DNA of 64,000 nt. Origin: Lachnospiraceae bacterium (lineage in GTDB: Bacteria; Bacillota; Clostridia; Lachnospirales; Lachnospiraceae). The notes beneath the pieces were generated by a model. The model was not told the origin of the DNA and ran no database searches. It saw only the letters and a program-made list of their open reading frames with translations. The position numbers and the translations under genes were made by a program. Location: positions 124,001 to 188,000 of the forward strand of contig CAJTHM010000001.1 of assembly GCA_910576125.1 (NCBI GenBank), written 5' to 3'. Every line of letters begins with the position of its first letter. The stretch's first letter is position 1. Of the stretch, positions 1-8,308 are shown piece after piece.

Positions 1-1269
1 GGGAATCCGCAGGGACTGGTAATCCAGGTGCAGGGCCGGAGCATCGAAGTCGTCCCTTATAAAGCCAGCCTGCTGCGAATCTGCTCTCATGGCTCTGTCC
101 GCAACTTTATGCTCAGTTCCATAGTCCTGCTCACTTGCTGCCTCTCTGGACAAAGGCCTGTTGTCCAGCGCATCTTCTGTATCTTTCGGTACATCCCCAC
201 AGCATGACAGTTCCGCCTTTTTTTCGGGCACATTTCCATGGCACGGCTCTTCGGCCTCTTCCAACGGCACATTCCCGCCACGCGGCTCTTCGGCCTCTTC
301 CAATGGCACATTCCCGCCCTCTGCCAGCTCCAGCCACCCGTCCTCCGTCCAGCGAACTTTCTGTATGGCAGTCTCCCTGCCCAGCATATACCGCCTTGCA
401 CCGGCAAAGCGCTCCGCATCCAAAGGATTCCGGTCATCGGAAGCCCTGCCGCACAGATGCACCATATACCATTCCCCCTCTGGCGTCTCCACCAAATCAC
501 AGTGTCCGGCTTTCTGGAGCAGGATATCCTCATGATGGCGGGAGGTCAGGATGGAATAAGCTTCTCCCTCCTGTCTGTACGCATCCTCCGGCCGGTACAT
601 CTCATAAGGCCCCCAGATATCCCTGGCTCTCTGTATGGTCTGTCCGTGGGCCTCCCCTGTGCCGGTATCCGCACTGAAAAGATAATACCAGCCATTCCGC
701 TTGAAAATATGAGGCCCCTCCAGAAAGATGCCGTCGGCCCGGTAGATATCTTTGACCGGCCCGGTCATCCGCTCATTCACAGCGTCGAACTCCTGCAGCA
801 CCAGCCGCCCCGCATATTTCTTCGGCACCCTGTGGTCCGTCACCATGCTGACCATATATTTGCGTCCGTCGTCATCGTGGAACAGCGATGGGTCAAAGCC
901 GAAGTTGTTCAATGCCGCAGGCTCCGACCAGGGGCCGTGGATGTCCTCCGCCGTCACCAGATAGTTTTCCGTGTCGTACATGTTGCAGTAGAAAGCTTTT
1001 ACCACCGTATAGACCAGATAGAAGATGCCTTTATCGTAAGTCAGGCAGGGCGCCCATATCCCCTGAGAGGGCCCTGCTCCCCGCAGATCCAGCTGGGAGA
1101 TGCGGGTGAGAGGGTATTCTATCAGGTTCCAGTGAATCAGGTCTTTTGAATGGTGGAGGCGCACTCCCGGCCACCATTCAAAGGTGGATGTGGCGATGTA
1201 ATAATCCTCTCCTACCCGGATGATCGAGGGGTCCGGGTGGAAGCCACGCAGGATGGGATTTTGAATCAT
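1..1269 (-). CDS. Glycoside hydrolase family 43 (beta-xylosidase/arabinofuranosidase type), 3' end outside window
   Basis: The frame is open from an ATG at 1269 (ribosome site GGAAGGAGG) to the window edge, 423 codons without a stop, so the end of the gene is missing. The start (HPDPSIIRVGEDYYIATSTF) is a typical GH43 five-bladed propeller opening. Likely catalytic residues are D13 (base), D126 in GFDPS (pKa modulator) and E184 in LEGPH (acid). The lack of a signal peptide suggests intracellular action on imported xylo- or arabino-oligosaccharides. Residues about 318-369 are four 13-residue repeats (consensus GGNVPLEEAEEPR) placed between the propeller and what appears to be the start of the C-terminal beta-sandwich (FIRDDFDAPAL). 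The gene is divergent from an AraC regulator that may control it. Family is firm; substrate is not. Confidence 0.88.
   Translation of the reverse strand, partial: MIQNPILRGFHPDPSIIRVGEDYYIATSTFEWWPGVRLHHSKDLIHWNLIEYPLTRISQLDLRGAGPSQGIWAPCLTYDKGIFYLVYTVVKAFYCNMYDTENYLVTAEDIHGPWSEPAALNNFGFDPSLFHDDDGRKYMVSMVTDHRVPKKYAGRLVLQEFDAVNERMTGPVKDIYRADGIFLEGPHIFKRNGWYYLFSADTGTGEAHGQTIQRARDIWGPYEMYRPEDAYRQEGEAYSILTSRHHEDILLQKAGHCDLVETPEGEWYMVHLCGRASDDRNPLDAERFAGARRYMLGRETAIQKVRWTEDGWLELAEGGNVPLEEAEEPRGGNVPLEEAEEPCHGNVPEKKAELSCCGDVPKDTEDALDNRPLSREAASEQDYGTEHKVADRAMRADSQQAGFIRDDFDAPALHLDYQSLRIP
163..318 (-). repeat. Four imperfect 39-bp in-frame tandem repeats inside the GH43 gene
   Basis: The 39-bp period is seen directly: the block with cggctcttcggcctcttcca recurs exactly 39 bases apart (244 and 283). 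Two further units, more diverged, follow in the coding direction. Each unit encodes 13 residues (GGNVPLEEAEEPR, GGNVPLEEAEEPC, HGNVPEKKAELSC, CGDVPKDTEDALD). The frame is kept, so the repeat is an acidic linker expansion and not a disruption. Confidence 0.85.
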
Positions 1270-1315
1270 GGGGATTCCTCCTTCCGCAATTCTTCTTTTC
1301 TTACACTCTATCATG

Positions 1316-1344
1316 TTGACAAAATTTTTTCTATTTCATAAAAT
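1316..1344 (+). promoter_or_regulatory. Sigma-A type promoter of the AraC gene
   Basis: TTGACA at 1316-1321 and TAAAAT at 1339-1344 are separated by exactly 17 bases. The expected start point near 1351 gives a leader of about 85 bases before the AraC ATG. The region 1270-1434 is the shared divergent control region with the GH43 gene. Confidence 0.75.
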
Positions 1345-1434
1345 GTAATCAACTGATATTTTCTGCAATTTTCATCAGAGAACCACAGGATTGCCCGCGG
1401 CCGGCGCACTGCCGCGGAAAAGAAAGGATTTGCC

Positions 1435-2247
1435 ATGATTACTGTGAATATCTGCGGTTACGACTCGATGCATAAGATGGCGTTCAACCGTTCCTATCCT
1501 AACGGCTATGAGGACTATGCCCTGCTGCTCATCAAGACGGAGTCCTATTTTGAAATCAGTGGGGAAGTGATGGATTTTCCGCCCAACACGGCAGTGATTT
1601 ACGGGATGCATTCCCCTGTCCACTATGGCTGCAGGAATTCCCATTATAATGATGACTGGATTCATTTTGAACTGCATGGCGAAGACGGGAACCTGCTCCG
1701 CGAACTTGCAATTCCTGTCGATTCTCCCTTTACGCTTCCCTATCTGGGAACGCTGACGGATTATGTCAGGCTGATTGTACAGGAAAAATTGTCTGCCCGC
1801 TCCCACAGCTGTCAGGTGATAGATTCCCTGATGCATGCCCTGCTCTATTCTCTGGCCAGCCAGCTGCATGCGGCTCCTAATGGCAATACGAATCATAAGT
1901 ATTATTATCCCATGAATGAACTGCGCATGGAGATTCTGAATGCCCCCTGTCAAAAATGGGATACGCCCCAGCTGGCCCAAAGGCTCCACCTGAGCATATC
2001 CCATTTTCAGCACTTATATAAACAATTTTTCGGAACCACCTGTATCCAGGACATCATCCAGGCCCGGATCAAACATGCCCGGCTCTATCTGTGCATTTCG
2101 GAGATGTCCATCTCCTCTCTCGCCTCTTTTTGCGGCTATGACAATGAGCTACACTTCATGCGCCAGTTCAAGAAGCTGACCGGCATGACTCCCAGCCAGT
2201 ACCGGGAGACCCACCGCAGGCAGGGCGGGGAACGGGTAAGTTCATAG
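1435..2247 (+). CDS. AraC-family transcriptional regulator
   Basis: The protein has 270 residues. Residues about 1-150 form a cupin-like sensing domain (AVIYGMHSPVHYG and WIHFELHGE resemble the YesN/RhaS-type ligand-binding fold). Residues about 160-262 hold two helix-turn-helix motifs, ending in the family signature (ISSLASFCGYDNELHFMRQFKKLTGMTPSQYR). The start is supported by AGAAAGGA seven bases upstream. It is divergent from the GH43 gene, which fits a local activator of sugar utilisation. The inducing sugar cannot be read from sequence. Confidence 0.9.
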   Translation: MITVNICGYDSMHKMAFNRSYPNGYEDYALLLIKTESYFEISGEVMDFPPNTAVIYGMHSPVHYGCRNSHYNDDWIHFELHGEDGNLLRELAIPVDSPFTLPYLGTLTDYVRLIVQEKLSARSHSCQVIDSLMHALLYSLASQLHAAPNGNTNHKYYYPMNELRMEILNAPCQKWDTPQLAQRLHLSISHFQHLYKQFFGTTCIQDIIQARIKHARLYLCISEMSISSLASFCGYDNELHFMRQFKKLTGMTPSQYRETHRRQGGERVSS

Positions 2248-2277
2248 CGGAATTCATCCGCTCAAATTTGTTGCGTG

Positions 2278-2715
2278 CTACACTACCACGCCTTTCTGCA
2301 GCATGATATTGGCATACAGGGCGCTCTCCCCTGTAGCGATGATGGCATACGCGCTCCTGGCCTCCTCATAGAAAGCAAAGCGCTCAATCTGCCCGATTGC
2401 GCCGGCTCCGCGCTCATCCGCGTTTCCTACGATTTTCTCATAGGATTTCCAGATTGGCGTCTCCACCGTGTCCCCGGGCATGACCTGCATCAGGTTCACG
2501 GGATGCTCCACATAGGTATCCAGCGGGAACAGCTGCAGAATCGCCTCCAGCACTTCACAGGCCCCATGGCCGTCCATGCGGATCACGATGGCATCCTTTC
2601 CCATGGATTCTGCCGGGAAATTGCCGTCGGCAATGACCAGCCTGTCACTGTGCCCCATCTCGCACAGCACTTTCAGCAGTTCCGGAGATAAGATTTTGGG
2701 AATTCCTTTCAGCAT
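2278..2715 (-). CDS. RbsD/FucU-family sugar mutarotase
   Basis: The protein has 145 residues, the normal FucU length. FucU/RbsD proteins interconvert the anomers of fucose or ribose so that kinases and isomerases receive the right form. The conserved N-terminal signature is present (PELLKVLCEMGHSDRLVIADGNFP, with the catalytic-type His in MGHSD), as is the C-terminal ATGE-x-YANIMLQKGV stretch that forms the inter-subunit active site. An AAGGAGG site precedes the ATG. It reads in the same direction as the epimerase gene 59 bases upstream and probably shares its transcript. It is closer to FucU than to RbsD by length and motifs; the exact sugar is unknown. Confidence 0.85.
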   Translation of the reverse strand: MLKGIPKILSPELLKVLCEMGHSDRLVIADGNFPAESMGKDAIVIRMDGHGACEVLEAILQLFPLDTYVEHPVNLMQVMPGDTVETPIWKSYEKIVGNADERGAGAIGQIERFAFYEEARSAYAIIATGESALYANIMLQKGVVV

Positions 2716-2774
2716 ACTATCTGCCTCCTTATTTGAACAATGTCTTGAACAGCCCTCTCTTCAGTACCTGCGGC

Positions 2775-3611
2775 CTATGTCTCTTCATACATCCTTGTGA
2801 TGTAATGTTTCGCCCTCTGGTTGTTCTCCGGCCTGGTGTCCTCCAGCGTGGCGTGGATGAAAGGTTTGTGCTCCTTCATGAATTTCAGGATAGGCCTGTA
2901 ATCCATCTCTCCCTGTCCACATCCCATGGAGACTAATTTTCCGTCCCGCAGCATGCAGTCTTTCAGATGAACCACCGCCACATCAGGCCCCAGCAGTTCC
3001 ATGGCCTCCCCTATGACAGAATCCCGCTCCTCATAGTTTGCCGCATCCAGCAGGTTCACCGGGTCGAAGATAATCTGCAGGTTCGGGGAAGCGATTTCGT
3101 CCAGCACGCTTCTCGCCCGCCTGGGCGTGCTCACGATATGGCGGTAGACCGGCTCGATGCCTATCACCACACCCATCTTCTCGGCATATGCCACAATGGG
3201 CCTTAAGTTTTCTATGAAAGTATGCAGAGCCTCCTGCGTATGGCACTCCGGCGTAAAGGTGTAGGTCTCGTTGGGCGCGCCGGTCTCAGTCCCCACAACG
3301 CCGCAGCCCAGCCATGACGCAAAGCGGATATGCGCCAGATAATGGCGGACTGTCTCTGCCAGCTGCTCCTTATGAGGGTTCGCCAGGTTCAAGTAGCAGC
3401 CCAGTACGGCGATGTCCACCTGGTTCTTCGCGAACAGGTTCTTTATGTACATGGCGAGTCCCGGTGTCAGAGCCTCATCCGTGGTGGGAAACTCATCTAT
3501 TACTTTCGACAGGGCCAGATGGCCGCATGCGAAACCCAGCCTGTGCACATCTGCGATACGCTCCTCAAAAGGAAGCTTCGTCGTGTCATGTAATCTGATT
3601 CCTAACTGCAT
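2775..3611 (-). CDS. Sugar phosphate isomerase/epimerase, TIM barrel (AP endonuclease 2 family)
   Basis: The protein has 278 residues and an Xylose-isomerase-like TIM barrel. Likely metal ligands are seen as the Glu in GIEPVYRH, the Asp/Asn in IIFDPVNLLD, the His in VAVVHLKD and the Glu near the end in HATLEDTRPEN. Such enzymes are usually cytoplasmic ketose 3-epimerases or sugar isomerases. It probably forms an operon with the mutarotase downstream, so the pair may condition and epimerise a sugar released by the neighbouring glycosidase. Start supported by GGAGG ten bases upstream. The substrate is not assignable. Confidence 0.85.
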   Translation of the reverse strand: MQLGIRLHDTTKLPFEERIADVHRLGFACGHLALSKVIDEFPTTDEALTPGLAMYIKNLFAKNQVDIAVLGCYLNLANPHKEQLAETVRHYLAHIRFASWLGCGVVGTETGAPNETYTFTPECHTQEALHTFIENLRPIVAYAEKMGVVIGIEPVYRHIVSTPRRARSVLDEIASPNLQIIFDPVNLLDAANYEERDSVIGEAMELLGPDVAVVHLKDCMLRDGKLVSMGCGQGEMDYRPILKFMKEHKPFIHATLEDTRPENNQRAKHYITRMYEET

Positions 3612-3730
3612 GATTCGTTCCTCCGTTTCTTTTTTATCGGCATTTCATTTTTTAATCCATCTGCCATATAAATAAGAATAATATGCTTTTACGGATAAAT
3701 CAAGCAGTTTTTCTGTCACCTTCATGATAC

Positions 3731-4582
3731 TTAATCCGGAGACTCGTATTTCTCTTCCCTGCTTATTTCTTTTGCCACAACCACGAACCGTCCGTCCTCC
3801 ACATGGTAGGCACAGGTGGACAACGTCAGGAAGTGGTCTCCCAGTTCTGCTGTCACTCCTGTATCATACAATGATATTTCCTTTATATTATCATAAAAAT
3901 AGTCAAATTCCATCTCATTATCCGCTTTGAAGAAATTGTAATATTTGAATACTAAATCCGTCGGATAATAGACCTGACTGTAAAAGGCCGCTATGACTTC
4001 ATATTCTCTCTTATCTGTCCTTGTATAGATTTCCATATGTTTATGCTCTGCATAATAATTTTCATCCTCATATTGCATCAGGCCTCCGAACATGGTTCCC
4101 GCTTTCATATTATGTCCGTGAATGATGAGATTCGTGGTTTGGTTCTCTCCAAAAGGCTGACTGTCAACATCTAAAATGAGACAGCCTGCTTTGTCTTCAT
4201 TTCCATAAAAATCGCGATTCAGATAATAATTCTCATCCTCCGGAGTCTGCACGACAGGATAGTCAATGGCTGTCCCATCTACCACAAGCCAAAAGGCCAT
4301 GTCTCCATTTTGCAGAAAGAGATCTGCATAAGGATTCTTTTCCAGGGGTTTGGGCGTAGGAGTCGGGGATGACTGCTCTGGTTCCTCTGCGGGCTCCTCT
4401 ATACTTTCAGGCTCCAGCGCTACTCTCAATTCCTCCATTTTATCCTCTGACTCCATCTCCTGGCCATAAAAGTTCCCAAGCAGACATATCATCACGATTG
4501 CTGCTGCCACCGCCACAACAACACCTGCCACTGCGATTATTTTCCACTTGTCTATACCTGTATTTTCCTTATTCTCTTCCAT
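3731..4582 (-). CDS. Class B sortase
   Basis: A membrane-anchored cysteine transpeptidase that attaches surface proteins to peptidoglycan. The start is placed at the ATG at 4582 (MEENKEN) because GGGAAAGGG lies upstream; a longer frame begins at 4636. The 283-residue protein has one N-terminal membrane helix (about 13-36), a Glu/Pro linker (50-80) and the sortase fold. Catalytic residues are seen: H157 in IIHGHNM, C257 in TLSTC and R265 in DGRFVVV. The gene overlaps the end of the upstream membrane-protein gene by 14 bases. The operon's first gene ends in VPKTG, a plausible substrate of this enzyme. Confidence 0.92.
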   Translation of the reverse strand: MEENKENTGIDKWKIIAVAGVVVAVAAAIVMICLLGNFYGQEMESEDKMEELRVALEPESIEEPAEEPEQSSPTPTPKPLEKNPYADLFLQNGDMAFWLVVDGTAIDYPVVQTPEDENYYLNRDFYGNEDKAGCLILDVDSQPFGENQTTNLIIHGHNMKAGTMFGGLMQYEDENYYAEHKHMEIYTRTDKREYEVIAAFYSQVYYPTDLVFKYYNFFKADNEMEFDYFYDNIKEISLYDTGVTAELGDHFLTLSTCAYHVEDGRFVVVAKEISREEKYESPD

Positions 4583-6173
4583 TCTGATTCCCTTTCCCGG
4601 CATCTTTTCTCCGGCACTCACTCTCACACACCGCAATCACCAGAAAAATGAGCGGAGTAGATACCGCCTGTCCAAAGCTGAAAAACTGGTTCGCCACATA
4701 AGCGCCCACAGCCATCATACCGGCCATCATCCTCCGGTTCTCTCTGCCGTTCTTCCAAAACCTGCAAAATGCTGAGAGGAAAAAGCCCAGATAAGCCACA
4801 AATCCAAGAATCCCCTCATTTACCAGCATGTTCAGCCACTCATTGTGCGCATTGGCATATATGGCCCCCATCCATTGCCCCGTTACCCCTATATCAATCG
4901 TTTCGACCTCATAGAAATAGCGGGCAAAGCAGTCCGGGCCCACACCATATAGCTTTCGCACAAAATCAGTCCTGCAAAATCCATTCCATACAGCTGTCCA
5001 GAGGCCTCCCCTCATGTTCCCCCATTCAGCATCAAACCGCAAAAATCCTGAACTCCCAAAAAAATGCCAGACAGAATCTGATACCTGACAACCCGCAAAT
5101 ACCGCCGCTGCCCCGATGACAGCCGCTGCCGTCAATATCTGTACCGCTTTCAGAACCTTGCCGCTCTTCAGATAATCTTTGCCGCCGCGCCTGCAAATCA
5201 GCCGAAGCAATACAATTCCCACTGCCAGTATTCCCAACGGAATACCCCATAAAGGGGTACATATCCTTTCAATTATCCCATCCATGTCATAGGGAAGAAT
5301 CAAATCCATCTGTGTCGCCCATGCCAGAAAACAAAACAGCGGAACCAGCAGCACAGCCTCCAGAAAACGCAAAAACAGCCTCGTCTCCTGTAAAGAACCG
5401 AACATGAGAATGACATACATCACCAGAAGCGCTGCGTACCCGCTGGTACTACCCTGCAAAATGACAGCAGCGACTCCCACAAAAGCAGCAATTCCAGCCG
5501 GAATCCGTTTCCACCTTTCCTCCGCCCAGAAACAATACAGCAAAAGAGGAAATGCCACTGACAGATAGCTGCAGTACCAGTTTATGTTCCCAATGGTGGA
5601 AAGAAGATTCCTTCTATCCCAATCCCACCAATCCATATCCTTAAATGTACCCAGCGGATCATATCCCTGACGATTCAGAACGCCCAGCAGGCACACTGCA
5701 AACACCGAGAGCCAGACAATTCCGGAAATCATTTTTTCCTTCTCATACCACCTGCTCACCAGGAAATATCCCCCCACCAGGAAGAACTGGGTCAGCAGTC
5801 CCATATACCAGCCGGAATACCCCACAAATGCCGTGTCCTTATAATTGCTGAACAGATAAGAAAGAAACGATATTGCCGCAAATCCCAGTGCAAAATAATC
5901 CGTGCCGGAAAATCCGCCATGTATCCTGCGCCATTCTATCCGATTTTCCTGCAGAGGCCGGCTCTTATGCCGCCACCACCAGCCTGTACAGAATCCCAAA
6001 GCACTCAGCAGCCAAAGCATCAGAAAAATCAGTGACACCCCTCGGAAAAGAAGATATTTTGCGTCAGCGAGCAGATAGAAGCCATCTTTCATATAAATCG
6101 GCAATACTGCCCATATCAATAACAGATATGCCGATGCGATTATTTTCTGAAATCCCGCGTATCTGGTCTCCAT
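4569..6173 (-). CDS. O-antigen ligase / Wzy_C-like polytopic membrane protein
   Basis: The start is set at the ATG at 6173 (METRYAG), which has GGGAGGG upstream; the frame continues to 6245 but has no better start. The 534-residue protein has roughly twelve hydrophobic segments. In its C-terminal half a loop contains GVGPDCFARYFYEVE and YANAHNEWLNMLVNEGILG. The H-x-E/N-x(n)-GxxG pattern of that loop is characteristic of the Wzy_C family (O-antigen ligases, polymerases and PglL-type protein O-oligosaccharyltransferases). It lies between the genes for a Ser/Thr-rich anchored protein and its sortase. Transfer of glycan either to the wall or to that protein is therefore possible; this is inference. 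Confidence 0.82.
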   Translation of the reverse strand: METRYAGFQKIIASAYLLLIWAVLPIYMKDGFYLLADAKYLLFRGVSLIFLMLWLLSALGFCTGWWWRHKSRPLQENRIEWRRIHGGFSGTDYFALGFAAISFLSYLFSNYKDTAFVGYSGWYMGLLTQFFLVGGYFLVSRWYEKEKMISGIVWLSVFAVCLLGVLNRQGYDPLGTFKDMDWWDWDRRNLLSTIGNINWYCSYLSVAFPLLLYCFWAEERWKRIPAGIAAFVGVAAVILQGSTSGYAALLVMYVILMFGSLQETRLFLRFLEAVLLVPLFCFLAWATQMDLILPYDMDGIIERICTPLWGIPLGILAVGIVLLRLICRRGGKDYLKSGKVLKAVQILTAAAVIGAAAVFAGCQVSDSVWHFFGSSGFLRFDAEWGNMRGGLWTAVWNGFCRTDFVRKLYGVGPDCFARYFYEVETIDIGVTGQWMGAIYANAHNEWLNMLVNEGILGFVAYLGFFLSAFCRFWKNGRENRRMMAGMMAVGAYVANQFFSFGQAVSTPLIFLVIAVCESECRRKDAGKGNQNGRE

Positions 6174-6207
6174 TGGATTCCCTCCCAAAACAGGCTTTTT
6201 CACTGAA

Positions 6208-6242
6208 AAATGGAGGGGGAAAGATGACTTTCCTCCTCCATT
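6208..6242 (-). terminator. Hairpin between the surface-protein gene and the membrane-protein gene (attenuator)
   Basis: On the minus strand TGGAGGAGGAAAG pairs with CTTTCCCCCTCCA across a four-base loop, followed by TTTTTC. It stands after the stop codon of the first operon gene and before the second, so it likely ends most transcripts there and lets a fraction continue, giving more surface protein than sortase. Confidence 0.7.
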
Positions 6243-6266
6243 CACAGCTTTGCCTATTTAAAAAGA

Positions 6267-7046
6267 TTATGCTCTTTTCTTCTTATTCAGGGCAACTACT
6301 GTCATAGCCACTGCCGCAAAGCATACAGTAGCGGTAACAGGCACTGCTACAGGCAGCTCATCACCAGTCTTGGGAACAGAATCCTTTGTAAGATTGTTCA
6401 ATGAACCCTTAGCAACAGGAACTATTGCATAAGCAGAGAACCTGTCCGTATCAAATGTAACTGTTGCAGGATCGCTGTCCAAATCGGGCAGAATGGTTAC
6501 GGCACCATTATGGATGCGAATGACTGCCATATCGTACACATTCCCATCAAACGGGGTTGCTACGACAAATCTAACAGGAGCGCTCAGTTCATACACCTTG
6601 TTGTCTTCAACATTTCTTCCATAAATCTGCATCGAAAGATCGAATGCATAGTAATCGTTCGCACCTAACTGCTGCGCTGTATTGCTGATTATCCTGTTAG
6701 CCGCCTCACCAGCCATTCCTTCAAAAGTCGGAACTACATACTCGCCTGCATTCAGTCCTCCGACTGCTGCGGCCAGAACATTCTCAGATGTCGTAACTGC
6801 CGCCGCCATTCCTGACGTATTCGCTACCGGAACTGAACTCGCCACGGTGGCTCCCCTGGATGTGGTCACAACAGTAGTTGTTGCTCCTCCTGCTGAAGGC
6901 GTTGACGGCGTTGATGTACTGGTGTTGTTGCTCGTCGCAGATACTACCATGCTTGGCAAACCTACGGTGTCAGCAATGGCTGGAGAAACGAACATCGCAG
7001 CTGTCGCCATCGCCACTGTCAGGGCTAAAAGTACTCTTTTTTTCAT
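6267..7046 (-). CDS. Sortase-anchored Ser/Thr-rich surface protein (VPKTG signal)
   Basis: The start is the ATG at 7046 (MKKRVLLALTVAMATAAMF), with GGAGG ten bases upstream, giving 259 residues; the frame runs up to 7079. A signal peptide (cleavage near PAIA-D) is followed by a stretch very rich in Ser, Thr and Ala (about 30-90). Then comes a compact domain with DYYAFDLSMQIYGR and AVIRIHNGAVTILPDL. The end is a cell-wall sorting signal: VPKTGDE, a hydrophobic helix and the tail NKKKRA. The Ser/Thr stretch is a plausible O-glycosylation or wall-spanning stalk. It is the first gene of an operon with a Wzy_C-like protein and a class B sortase. Ligand or role unknown. Confidence 0.85.
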   Translation of the reverse strand: MKKRVLLALTVAMATAAMFVSPAIADTVGLPSMVVSATSNNTSTSTPSTPSAGGATTTVVTTSRGATVASSVPVANTSGMAAAVTTSENVLAAAVGGLNAGEYVVPTFEGMAGEAANRIISNTAQQLGANDYYAFDLSMQIYGRNVEDNKVYELSAPVRFVVATPFDGNVYDMAVIRIHNGAVTILPDLDSDPATVTFDTDRFSAYAIVPVAKGSLNNLTKDSVPKTGDELPVAVPVTATVCFAAVAMTVVALNKKKRA

Positions 7047-7105
7047 TTTTCTTTTCCTCCTCAGATGAATTATAGGCACAAAAATATTTGCCCTACTGAT
7101 AATTC

Positions 7106-7132
7106 ATTTTACCCCCCCAAGAAAAATGTCAA
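7106..7132 (-). promoter_or_regulatory. Promoter of the surface-protein operon with a G7 tract in the spacer
   Basis: On the minus strand a perfect TTGACA (7132-7127) and TAAAAT (7111-7106) are separated by 15 bases, seven of which are consecutive G (7118-7112). The start would be near 7099, leaving a short leader with the GGAGG site. The spacer is two bases shorter than the usual 17, and a homopolymer in this place can change length by slippage. Confidence 0.65.
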
Positions 7133-7168
7133 GTACCTATTTGAAAAAAATGTATTTTATTTCGTCTA

Positions 7169-8056
7169 CTATTCTGTCTGCTGCCGCAGATCTATCGTGT
7201 TGCTCCAGGCTTTCCTGCCGTCTGCCGCCGTCACCTCCGCGCGGATAAAGGTTTCCCAGGGCTGAACCTCACAGGAGCTTTCAGTCAGGCTGCTCCCGCG
7301 CACACATCTCCCTTTTGCCCAGACCGCGTTCGAGAAAAACGATATACGGTCTGCCGGACTACATTTTACGGTAATACGGTTCCCCTCCCGGAAGAGATGG
7401 AGTTCCGGTCCCTGTGTGGCATAAAAGTCCTTTCTCCTGATTGCCTCCAACAGTTCAGTGTCCGATGCCTCCGGCCCGCACGCAAGCATGATATAGGAAG
7501 TCGTCTCGTCCTCGCCATTATAATAATGAGTGTCATCATCCGCAATCAGAGGATACAGCCGTCCCCTGCAGGCTGAACTGTCCACAAAATCCCCCGAATA
7601 AGGGCGGGAAGACTCCCCTGCATCCGATACTGTATTGTAGATTTCCGTTGCCCCGATTCCCTCCAGAGCGCAGGTCTGCTCCGCTGTATTCAGGGACCAC
7701 GCCGGATGCGCCAGCACTGCCAGCCCCCCGCAGCGATTGATTCCATCGATTATATCCTGCGCCAGGACGTCTCTGTCGATACACGGCTCTCTGTCACAGC
7801 CCAGCGCCAGGATATGGAACACTCCCTCCGCGCCGTTTCCTCCGCCGATATTATACTCCGCCCCTGAAAGGATCCTCAGCCCGCCGATCATCCCGCTCTC
7901 GCGATACTTCCAGTGGTCTGTCACCGCGATGATATCATAACCGGCCTCCCGGTATATGGCCGCCGCTTCCTCCGGGGTCTTATGGCCGTCAGAGTCTGTG
8001 GTGTGGAGATGCAGGTTCACTTTCAGCCTGGTCTGTCCAAACATGTCTGTCATCAT
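7169..8056 (-). CDS. PHP-domain phosphoesterase
   Basis: The PHP metal-binding motif LHLHTTDSDG lies near the N-terminus, followed by AVTDHW, SGAEYN and AVLAHPAWS, which carry the His, Asp and Glu ligands of a trinuclear metal site. Relatives hydrolyse phosphoesters, for example histidinol phosphate or nucleotide 3'-phosphates. The ATG at 8056 (295 residues) places the PHP domain right at the start. A longer version from a TTG at 8146 would add 30 residues without family similarity. The C-terminal 80 residues look like a beta-sandwich (HLFREGNRITVKCSPADRISF). No operon partner is visible. Substrate unknown. Confidence 0.82.
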   Translation of the reverse strand: MMTDMFGQTRLKVNLHLHTTDSDGHKTPEEAAAIYREAGYDIIAVTDHWKYRESGMIGGLRILSGAEYNIGGGNGAEGVFHILALGCDREPCIDRDVLAQDIIDGINRCGGLAVLAHPAWSLNTAEQTCALEGIGATEIYNTVSDAGESSRPYSGDFVDSSACRGRLYPLIADDDTHYYNGEDETTSYIMLACGPEASDTELLEAIRRKDFYATQGPELHLFREGNRITVKCSPADRISFFSNAVWAKGRCVRGSSLTESSCEVQPWETFIRAEVTAADGRKAWSNTIDLRQQTE

Positions 8057-8196
8057 AATTTCGTCAACACCTTTCTGTGCTTTGCCAACTTGCTGTTTAC
8101 CCTTGGCTGCCGCTATCAGTATACTCCCAAAGCATATGGATTTCAAGAAGCATTTCCCTTTTTCCCAGTTCCTTCTGAGACTTAAAAAGAATCAGC

Positions 8197-8225
8197 TTGT
8201 GGTCATCCGGGCAATATGCTATAAT
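8197..8225 (+). promoter_or_regulatory. Promoter of the AAA-like/PD-(D/E)XK gene
   Basis: An extended -10 (TGCTATAAT, core 8220-8225) lies 17 bases after a weak -35 (TTGTGG, 8197-8202). The expected start near 8232 gives a leader of about 75 bases to the TTG start codon. Confidence 0.6.
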
Positions 8226-8308
8226 CTAAGACAATCCGGAACATCAAAGTTTCTTATTGCAGCTGTCAACATTCCCCGATACAAAAGTAAGGAAAGGAGC
8301 GCCGACCT

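Noticed and set aside
238-1149. Long plus-strand frame (303 codons) opposite the GH43 gene
   Set aside because: The minus strand of the same stretch reads as a clear GH43 enzyme with catalytic motifs; the plus frame has no family pattern or ribosome site.
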